From a bacterium (GTDB lineage: Bacteria > Bacillota > Bacilli > Lactobacillales > Streptococcaceae): DNA of 21,089 nt. The notes beneath the pieces were generated by a model, which ran no database searches, was not told the origin of the DNA, and worked only from the letters and a program-made list of their open reading frames with translations. A program made the translations under genes and the position numbers. The stretch covers positions 1 to 21,089 of the forward strand of contig CAJNBS010000023.1 in NCBI GenBank assembly GCA_905221065.1, read 5' to 3'. This document shows positions 13,223 through 20,000 of the stretch, piece after piece. Positions within the stretch are counted from its first letter, which is position 1. Every line of letters starts with the position of its first letter.

Positions 13223-13989
13223 TAGATAACACCTCCTCTATACACCCCGACAACTGCATAAATCTTGATGTGTGTATCTTCGGCTGGTGGGAAGTCTAGG
13301 ATGATGTCTTCATACTTGTCATTGAGGGACACTAGGCGTAAGCGTCCGTTTTCGGTATATATCTTCTTGAAGTAAGAACGGTCTCCGTATGCGATAACTG
13401 CCAAATCTCCGTTGTAGGTGGTCAGTCCTTTATCTACCAAATAGAGGATATATCCGTCTTGGTAGTCAGGTTGCATGGAATCTCCGCTTACCTTAGCCGC
13501 AATATCGTGGCGTGGTGGTTGCTCGTCAACCTCTATAATCTCTCTGTCTGTATCGTCGTAACCGAAACCATAGTTAAATCCGCAAGCTGCTGCCGTCTCA
13601 GATACTACCTCAACTTGATACAAGCTGATAACTTCCGATACTTCGTTTATCTTCGTTTCTTCTTCGTTTTTCTGTTCTTTCAGTTGCTTCTTGGCAAAAG
13701 TCAGGACTTTGCCTTGTCTAGGTGGTTCTAGTTGGTCGTAGATGGATTGGATTGGGGAAGTGGTAGGAGTAATTTCAATAGATGAAGGTTTGGCTAGGTC
13801 AAATAGATATTGAGGAGAAACCTCTAAAGCCTGAGCGTATATTCTAATATCCCTTTCATCTAACTGTCTATTTCCGTTTTCATGGTTAGAAATTGTATTT
13901 TGTTTAAAACCTGTCAGCTCGGCAAGTTTTTTTTGAGTTAATTTCTTGGATTTTCTTACTTCTTTAATTGAGCTACCTAGTATATTCAT
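13219..13989 (-). CDS. CI-type phage repressor (XRE HTH plus S24 LexA-like peptidase)
   Basis: Keeps the prophage early operon off and responds to DNA damage through RecA-stimulated self-cleavage. The 256-residue protein has an XRE helix-turn-helix (about 5-62, with LTQKKLAELTGFKQNTISNHE), a Gln/Lys/Glu-rich linker, a likely cleavage site in AAACG (about 133-137) and the S24 domain with nucleophile Ser171 (SGDSMQPDY) and Lys208/209 as the general base. I choose the ATG giving MNILGSSIKE; a TTG three codons upstream is possible but is too close to any ribosome-binding site. The leader from its promoter is only about 18 bases. The stop overlaps the abi start. Divergent from the early genes, with two operator palindromes between. 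Confidence 0.92.
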   Translation of the reverse strand: MNILGSSIKEVRKSKKLTQKKLAELTGFKQNTISNHENGNRQLDERDIRIYAQALEVSPQYLFDLAKPSSIEITPTTSPIQSIYDQLEPPRQGKVLTFAKKQLKEQKNEEETKINEVSEVISLYQVEVVSETAAACGFNYGFGYDDTDREIIEVDEQPPRHDIAAKVSGDSMQPDYQDGYILYLVDKGLTTYNGDLAVIAYGDRSYFKKIYTENGRLRLVSLNDKYEDIILDFPPAEDTHIKIYAVVGVYRGGVIY

Positions 13990-14013
13990 ATTAAACAACT
14001 GCTTTCATTTTTT

Positions 14014-14042
14014 ATTATATACTAACGTGACAAAAAAATAAA
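14014..14042 (-). promoter_or_regulatory. Repressor-abi promoter
   Basis: Perfect TATAAT (14019-14014) on the minus strand with TTTATT 17 bases upstream (14042-14037). It lies next to operator 1, so autoregulation is likely. Confidence 0.6.
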
Positions 14043-14049
14043 TAAAAAA

Positions 14050-14064
14050 ATCTCAAAAAGTGAT
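14050..14064. promoter_or_regulatory. Repressor operator 1 (near-palindrome)
   Basis: ATCTCAAAAAGTGAT, matching operator 2 in 14 of 15 positions. It lies between the two divergent promoters. Confidence 0.7.
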
Positions 14065-14072
14065 AAAAATTA

Positions 14073-14101
14073 TTGACAAATATCTCAAAAAGAGATGTAA
14101 C
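14073..14101 (+). promoter_or_regulatory. Early (lytic-side) promoter
   Basis: Perfect TTGACA (14073-14078), 17 bases, weak TGTAAC (14096-14101). Operator 2 fills the spacer and touches the -10, so bound repressor should block RNA polymerase. Confidence 0.6.
14082..14096. promoter_or_regulatory. Repressor operator 2 (perfect palindrome)
   Basis: ATCTCAAAAAGAGAT is a perfect inverted repeat around a 5-A centre, inside the early promoter. Confidence 0.75.
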
Positions 14102-14134
14102 TAAATCAAGCTTAAGGAAAAGGAGGTAAGGCGA

Positions 14135-14278
14135 ATGATGGAACACATCATAAAAAGCCTAGCAAACAAGGACACTGCAACCGTCATCTTGATACTAGGC
14201 TTAGTAAACGAAGCTCGTCTTTGGCATAAGCAGTACTTAGCTTACAAACTCAAAGACAAAGAGCTTAAGAAAAAGTAG
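14135..14278 (+). CDS. Small phage early protein, 47 aa
   Basis: Begins MMEHIIKSLANKD and ends in a Lys-rich tail (KDKELKKK). AGGAGG eight bases before the first ATG is a strong ribosome-binding site and argues for a real gene. Residues about 14-24 (TATVILILGLV) are hydrophobic, followed by aromatic and basic residues, so it may touch the membrane. It takes the position where phages usually have Cro but has no helix-turn-helix. I do not recognise it. First gene of the divergent early operon; a hairpin covers its stop codon. Confidence 0.65.
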   Translation: MMEHIIKSLANKDTATVILILGLVNEARLWHKQYLAYKLKDKELKKK

Positions 14279-14307
14279 AGAAAGGGGCAGAAGCCCCAAC
14301 CTCTACT
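14274..14307. repeat. Hairpin over the stop of the 47-aa gene
   Basis: AGTAGAG/CTCTACT (7 bp) with GGGGC/GCCCC (5 bp) nested inside, a stable two-part hairpin without a T-run. It could stabilise the mRNA, act as a processing site, or limit translation of the next gene. Confidence 0.6.
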
Positions 14308-14339
14308 TGATAGTGTACCATCATTTGCCGTGAAAAGCA

Positions 14340-14444
14340 ATGAGTGAAGAAACTGTATTGATAATCCTAGCAGGATTTGTGATTGTATCTTTTACTATCC
14401 GTAAGATAGTGGAATACCGATGTGATAAAAAAGATAAGGAGTAG
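14340..14444 (+). CDS. Small membrane protein, 34 aa
   Basis: Starts MSEETVLIILAGF and ends in charged residues. Residues about 5-20 form one membrane segment, followed by a basic and then mixed-charge tail. The ribosome-binding site is weak (GAAAAG), so the call rests on position between two better-supported small genes and on its single-membrane-span design. Not recognised. The next gene begins 4 bases after its stop. Confidence 0.45.
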   Translation: MSEETVLIILAGFVIVSFTIRKIVEYRCDKKDKE

Positions 14445-14448
14445 GAAA

Positions 14449-14607
14449 ATGAACGAACTAGAAAGAACAGCCCTCAACGAGATATTGAGGACCGTGACAT
14501 ATATAGCTGAGAAAGTGGATGAGTTAGATTCTAAGATTTCTTTGAACGATTCACAAGTTCCTCTGGTGCCTTACATTATGCGTTTTTGTGATTTTAAAAC
14601 TTGTTAG
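14449..14607 (+). CDS. Small protein of 52 aa, probably truncated at the island's right end
   Basis: Starts MNELERTALNEILRT with AAGGAG at good spacing. Residues 1-36 are a charged heptad-like helix that could form a coiled coil. The last ~16 residues (VPLVPYIMRFCDFKTC) are of quite different character and run almost into the end of bta, so the reading frame probably crosses the junction where the rest of the phage was lost. Not recognised. Confidence 0.5.
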   Translation: MNELERTALNEILRTVTYIAEKVDELDSKISLNDSQVPLVPYIMRFCDFKTC

Positions 14608-14615
14608 CTGATTTT

Positions 14616-14963
14616 TTACAATCCTGCAAATTCTTTGATTTCGTGTGCTGACATTGAAGAGTCGCAACGGACATTGATTTGGCCATCTGCAATGTGAACA
14701 AAGCCTGGTACAGTTGGGATTCCGTAGCGTGAGCGGAATGCTTGCAACTCATTGAGTTGGCTTGGTTCTTCACTGTTGATGAAGTAGATGTGAGCTTTAG
14801 TTTCAGCTACGACACCTGCCAATGTACCTGCAAATTTACGGCAGTAAGGGCAAGTTTTGCGACCGATAAAGAAAGTTGCAGTTTCTTTCTTATCAAGAGC
14901 TTCTTGCGCACGCGCAACTGTAGTGACTTCAAGGTCTTTGATATTATCTAAAAATTGTTCCAT
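14616..14963 (-). CDS. bta: Thioredoxin-fold protein, bacteriocin transport accessory (Bta) family
   Basis: A 115-residue thioredoxin-like protein. The redox motif CPYC (Cys38 and Cys41) sits in FFIGRKTCPYCRKF, and a cis-Pro loop YGIPTVPG lies at about 87-94. No signal peptide or membrane segment is visible, so it is cytoplasmic. The family name comes from a bacteriocin gene cluster, but in mitis-group streptococci it is a chromosomal gene next to pgm, as here. GAGGT lies eight bases before the ATG. The island's right end lies about 10 bases from its stop codon. Confidence 0.9.
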   Translation of the reverse strand: MEQFLDNIKDLEVTTVARAQEALDKKETATFFIGRKTCPYCRKFAGTLAGVVAETKAHIYFINSEEPSQLNELQAFRSRYGIPTVPGFVHIADGQINVRCDSSMSAHEIKEFAGL

Positions 14964-15032
14964 GAGATTACCTCGCTTTCATTGATATGTCTAGTATGCC
15001 ATAAAGTTTCTAAAATTGCTTAGATTTGATAC

Positions 15033-15066
15033 GAAAAAAAGATGAGATTGGTTGGTCTCATCTTTT
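15033..15066 (-). terminator. pgm terminator
   Basis: AAAGATGAGA/TCTCATCTTT (10 bp, 15038-15047 with 15056-15065), followed on the minus strand by a run of T, nine bases past the pgm stop. Confidence 0.82.
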
Positions 15067-15074
15067 ATAGGACT

Positions 15075-16793
15075 TTATTTTACAAAAGCATTGATTTCTG
15101 CTTCGATGTTGGCAATTTTAGCTTGTGATTCTTCGTTTGTTTCCCCTACAACTGCAATGTAGAACTTGATTTTTGGTTCTGTACCTGAAGGGCGAACGGC
15201 AATCCATGAACCGTCAGCAAGTGTGTATTTCAAAACATCGCTTGGAGGAGTTGTCAAGTTTGTAACAGTTCCGTCAGTAGCAGTAGCAGTTTGAGCTTTG
15301 AAGTCTTCTACGACAGTGATAGCTGTTGCGTTCCATTCTTTTGGAGCATTGTTGCGGAATTTAGCCATAATTGCTTTGATTTGTTCTGCACCATCGACAC
15401 CTGAAAGGGTAACAGAGATAGTCTTTTCTGCGTAGTAGCCGTACTCTTTGTAGATTTCTTCGATACCGTCAGCAAGTGTCAAACCACGTGAACGGTAGTA
15501 GGCAGCAAGTTCAGCAACGACAAGAACGGCTTGGATTGCATCTTTATCACGTACAAATGGTTTAATCAAGTAACCGAAGCTTTCTTCAAATCCCATCATG
15601 TAAGTGTGATTATGTTTTTCTTCAAATTCTTGGATTTTTTCAGCGATGAATTTGAAACCAGTCAAGACGTTGAACATAGTTGCGCCGTAGCTTTCAGCAA
15701 TCTTCGTTACCAAGTCAGTTGATACGATAGATTTGCAGAGGGCTGCATTTTCAGGAAGAGTTCCAGCGTTTTTGTGGGCTTCCAAGATGTATTTAGCCAT
15801 GATAGCACCAATTTGGTTACCTGAAAGGTTGAGGTAGCTACCATCTTTTTGAAGAACTTCAACACCAACACGGTCAGCATCAGGGTCAGTTGCCACAAGA
15901 ACATCTGCACCCACTTGACGACCAAGTTCTTCAGCAAGGGCAAAAGCTGCTTGGCTTTCTGGGTTTGGAGATTTTACAGTTGAGAAGTCTGGATCAGCAG
16001 TTGCTTGCGCTTCAACGACTTGAACAGAGTCAAATCCTGCTTGGGCAAGAGCACGACGAGCCAACATTTCACCAGTACCATGAAGTGGTGTGTAGACAAT
16101 TTTCATGTCTTTACCAAATTCTTCAATCAAGGCTGGGTTGATGTTTACGTCCTTAACTTCTTTGAGGTATTCAACATCGACAGCTTCGCCGATAACTTCA
16201 ATCAAGCCAGAAGCTTTTTCAGCTTCCACGTCAGCAACTTCAACTGTAAATGGGTTTTCGATAGCACGGATATAAGTAGTCAAAGCGTCTGCATCGTGTG
16301 GAGGCATTTGTCCACCGTCTTCACCGTAAACCTTGTAACCGTTAAATGGAGCAGGGTTGTGGCTGGCTGTGACCATGATACCTGCGAAACAGTTGAGGTG
16401 ACGAACCGCAAATGAGAGTTCTGGAGTTGGACGAAGGCTTTCAAATACATAAGATTTGATACCGTGTTTAGCAAGAACTGCTGCAGATTCAAAGGCAAAC
16501 TCTGGTGAGAAGTGACGGCTATCGTAGGCGATTGCGACACCACGTTCTTTTTCGTTTCCACCTTTTGACTCAATCAAACGAGCCAATCCTTCAGTAGCTT
16601 GGCGAACAACGTAGATGTTGATGCGGTTTGTACCAGCACCAATCAAGCCACGCATACCTGCAGTACCAAATTCAAGATTTGTATAGAAGGCATCTTCCTT
16701 TGTTTTTTCGTCCATATTTTCCAAATCTTGACGAAGGTAGTCAGGAAGCTCCGCAAAATAAACCCATTTCTGGTAATTTTCTTGGTAAGACAT
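15075..16793 (-). CDS. pgm: Alpha-phosphoglucomutase
   Basis: Interconverts glucose-1-phosphate and glucose-6-phosphate, feeding UDP-glucose for capsule, teichoic acids and glycolipids. The 572-residue protein has the usual length for the Firmicutes alpha-phosphohexomutase. Motifs in order: TASHNP (142-147) with the phosphorylated Ser144, the metal loop DPDADR (304-309), the sugar-binding loop GFEESFG in the middle, and the phosphate-binding loop RPSGTEPKIKFY near the C-terminus. AAGGAG precedes the ATG. A promoter TTTACT-N17-TATAAT lies about 40 bases upstream, and it ends in its own terminator. In pneumococcus, changes in this enzyme alter capsule amount. Confidence 0.95.
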   Translation of the reverse strand: MSYQENYQKWVYFAELPDYLRQDLENMDEKTKEDAFYTNLEFGTAGMRGLIGAGTNRINIYVVRQATEGLARLIESKGGNEKERGVAIAYDSRHFSPEFAFESAAVLAKHGIKSYVFESLRPTPELSFAVRHLNCFAGIMVTASHNPAPFNGYKVYGEDGGQMPPHDADALTTYIRAIENPFTVEVADVEAEKASGLIEVIGEAVDVEYLKEVKDVNINPALIEEFGKDMKIVYTPLHGTGEMLARRALAQAGFDSVQVVEAQATADPDFSTVKSPNPESQAAFALAEELGRQVGADVLVATDPDADRVGVEVLQKDGSYLNLSGNQIGAIMAKYILEAHKNAGTLPENAALCKSIVSTDLVTKIAESYGATMFNVLTGFKFIAEKIQEFEEKHNHTYMMGFEESFGYLIKPFVRDKDAIQAVLVVAELAAYYRSRGLTLADGIEEIYKEYGYYAEKTISVTLSGVDGAEQIKAIMAKFRNNAPKEWNATAITVVEDFKAQTATATDGTVTNLTTPPSDVLKYTLADGSWIAVRPSGTEPKIKFYIAVVGETNEESQAKIANIEAEINAFVK

Positions 16794-16831
16794 TAAAATT
16801 CTCCTTTTTGTAAATTGTTTTAACCGTTCAC

Positions 16832-16860
16832 ATTATAGCACTTTTTAGCATTTTAGTAAA
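16832..16860 (-). promoter_or_regulatory. pgm promoter
   Basis: TTTACT (16860-16855), 17 bases, perfect TATAAT (16837-16832) on the minus strand. Confidence 0.75.
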
Positions 16861-17040
16861 ACCTTAGCATAAGTTTTTAGTCAATGAGCGAAGAAGACTG
16901 TACTATTCATGATTTTGATATAAGTATGTTAATTACAAACAGAAATGACAACTCAATTTTATCCCATTTACAGTCTCTAAAAATTGCAATTAAACCTTAT
17001 TTGTTATATAATTTAGAAAAAAGTATTATTATATAAGGTC

Positions 17041-17049
17041 TGGTATAAT
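17041..17049 (+). promoter_or_regulatory. Promoter of the surface protein gene (extended -10)
   Basis: TGGTATAAT is a consensus extended -10; no good -35 is visible. The 180 bases before it (about 16861-17040) are AT-rich and show nothing else I can name. Confidence 0.6.
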
Positions 17050-17063
17050 ATATGTATCTTTTG

Positions 17064-17083
17064 ATATATATATATATATATAT
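17064..17083. repeat. (AT)10 dinucleotide tract before the adhesin RBS
   Basis: Ten uninterrupted AT units lie between the -10 box and the ribosome-binding site GGAGG (17084-17088... directly abutting). Slipped-strand changes here would alter leader length and structure, a classic arrangement for phase-variable expression. Confidence 0.85.
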
Positions 17084-17093
17084 GGAGGCGATC

Positions 17094-20000
17094 ATGAATA
17101 GTCCAGAAAAACAACTAAAATACAGTATTCGAAAAGTAAGTATTGGTGCAGCTAGTGTCGTTATTGGGGCGCTCTATTTTTTGATGGGAGCTGGGGTTGC
17201 CCATGCTGAGGGTGTGGAGTCAGCGAGGGAAGCTGAGAGGACAGCAAACCCGACAGATACAGAGCGGTCTGGAGATGGAGAGACTGGAAATAAGGCTGAT
17301 CTCGATAATACTGATGCAGCAACCACCTATAGTGCTCCAGCAACTGAAAATCCGCTAGTAGCTCCAGAAGCTGCTAAACCTCGTACAAGAAGAGCTCTAG
17401 CTGATGGGGAGACAGGAGAAGCTCCTGCCGACGGAACTTCTAATACTTCTACTGGAACTTCAACTGGAAATAACGGAGCATCAGATTCTACTGTAACCGA
17501 GCGTAAGGGAGCTACTGTAAAACCAGGTCAACCTGGGGTAACTGTAGCGGAAAATGGTACACATGATCCGAGTGCTCACTTGAGTTTCGATGATCCTGAT
17601 CATACTGCAACAGTTGAAGAAATGTGGAATATTATCCAAAACATGCCGGATGACTTCCAAAATAATGAGCGTTCCTACTTGAGAAACATGGATACTCTAG
17701 GAGACGAACTTCGATTTGATAAAAACGGAAACGTCACTACTGACCCAAGTGGTGTAAAACTTCAACCAGGTGAAATTAGAGAAATCAGTAGCTTCGGTGG
17801 ATGGACAGCCATTATGAAAAAAGATGGTACAACTGGTAAGTTCGCTATTGGGATGAAAAATAAAGAAGGTTACTTCACTGGTTGGTACACTGACAAAGAT
17901 GGCAAACGCCAAGAAGGTGGAATGGTTGGATCTAACGCTCTTGACCAAATCTACGTACACGAGCAAGCCTTAGACCGTCGCTTCAAATACATGTTGATGC
18001 TGGCCAAAGGTCGTACAATTGCCAATAAAACTGATAAAGCACAAGATCACTCTGATTTCGATATAAAGACAGCAAATAGTGATGAAAATAAAGCTGAGCT
18101 TGCTAAATTACCTGTCAAAGAAAGGGAAGATATTCTCCAACACGCTCCAAATGTTGAGGGGTTCAATGGAATTGAAAAAACTTTTAAAGCCTTTTCAACG
18201 AAATATGGAAGTCGTTTGAAAATTGACTTTGTAACAGGGTATATCTCAGACTTTGCAGGGTCAAAAGGAACTTATCGTATCGTTGTTAAAGCGATTAAAA
18301 AGGATAACTCTGAAGAAACTGTCTATGACCACACTATCAACCGTATCGACGGAGTAGTAGAGAACGAAGAACGTTACAGCCAAGGTGTGGATTTAACGGC
18401 GGTTAATAAAAAGATTAAAGACTTATTGAAAACAGAGTACAATAATAAAGTTCACACTCTTGCAACTGAACGATATAAGGAAAAATATGGGCGAGGTAAA
18501 ATAGATAGAGATAAATTAAATGAAATAAAAAGCGATATCGAAAAAGAACTTGCTAAAAACGGAGAAGCGATAGTTGAGTTGCCGGTAGATAAGGATAAAT
18601 TGAATGAAAAAAATTTCAAAAAGGAGACTAATTTTAAAGAATCGTTTACTAGATATGGAAACGAGCTGAATACTATATTGAAAAAAATACCTGATGCTAA
18701 CTTAAAACAAAACTCTCCAATTTGGGATGCTACTAATGAAAAAAACTCAGATGGAAGTGTGAAGTCTAAAGACCCAGATCGTGTCTATAAATTACTAGAT
18801 TTTATATTGCCAACTGCGAAGAAAATTATCTATCATGGAGATACAGAACAACTGGAACTAGTGACAGATCCAGAAAAAGTGAAGACTCATCGTGCAGAAC
18901 TTAAGGCTAAGCTAACGGAAAAAGAAGCTCTGTTAGAGACGACTACGGATGAAACTCAAAAAACTAAACTTAAGCAAGAAATTTCTGGACTAAAATCAGC
19001 CATTGGGTCCACAAATGCTTATACTTACATGGAGGCTAGAGACGGTAAAGAAGCAAAAATCCTTGGTTCAAACATGTACGCTACCAGACAACCTGACAAA
19101 AGCGAATTAACGGAAGATGAGTATAATAAAATACGAACCAATGCACTCGCTTTGGAGGCACAAGATGGTTTAAAAAAATTCACTAACTACTTTGTTGAAA
19201 AAGATAATGTTTCGCGTGATAGGGTTATTTCTGATGAAAAATTATCAGAAGAAATTACAAAAGCAATTGATGGCGATAAGGAAAAACTAGGTAAAGGTGG
19301 CTACTTCTCAACAGGAGATATTCCACTAGGCAAAGACGTTGTATCCTATAAAGTACAAGTGTTTGCTGAAAACGAAAAACGTGTTGGTGTTAATATGCAA
19401 AGTCCAAGACTCCAATACAACTTACCTATCCTAGCCGATTTCTCAGTAATTCAAGATACCGTTGAACCATCGAAGGATGTCGCAAGACGTATCATTACTA
19501 AATTAAAAGAACAAGGTAAGATTACTGAAGAGCAAGAGAAAAAAATAAAAGAAGAAATCGACAAGAGCAAGAAAACATCTGAATTAAGATCGGCTATGTC
19601 AGGGAATGTAAAAGTTAAGTATCAAACTGTCGATGGAACTCTATTGACGCTTGATAATACTAAAGAACATCAAAAAGAGACTGATTTAGGTAAAAAAGAT
19701 ACAGACGGAACATATATTGCTCAAAAAGATCAATTATTAGGTACAGATTATGATGTAACAGGCAAAAAACTTTCTACTTTAACAACAGCTGATGGTAAAC
19801 GCTATAGATTGAAGAGGTCATTAGCTGACAATTCGGTTGAAGATGGAAGATTAAGATCTTCTGCAAGTGACACAGGAACGATAACTTCAGGAGCAAGAAC
19901 AGTAACTTATGTATATGAGGAATACACTACAGGTAAAGGCCTAGTACACTTCAAAAAACAAGTATCTGAAACTACAACTGAAGCATTAAACGGATATCCA

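Larger units (their letters stand above)
9239..14607. mobile_element. Decayed prophage or phage satellite inserted at the ssrA 3' end
   Basis: The segment begins right after ssrA and contains an integrase next to the att side, two defence-like protein units with several RNAs, a CI-type repressor with operators, and three short early genes on the other strand. Bta, an ordinary chromosomal gene, starts again at 14616. The order int - accessory genes - repressor - divergent early operon matches the lysogeny region of temperate streptococcal phages and Gram-positive satellites. Replication, packaging, structural and lysis genes are missing. I see no second copy of the ssrA 3' end at the right side, so the right junction (about 14575-14615) seems to be a deletion; its exact position is uncertain. 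Confidence 0.75.

Noticed and set aside
14135..14278. 47-residue early protein as Cro
   Set aside because: It occupies the usual cro position but has no helix-turn-helix and includes a hydrophobic segment.
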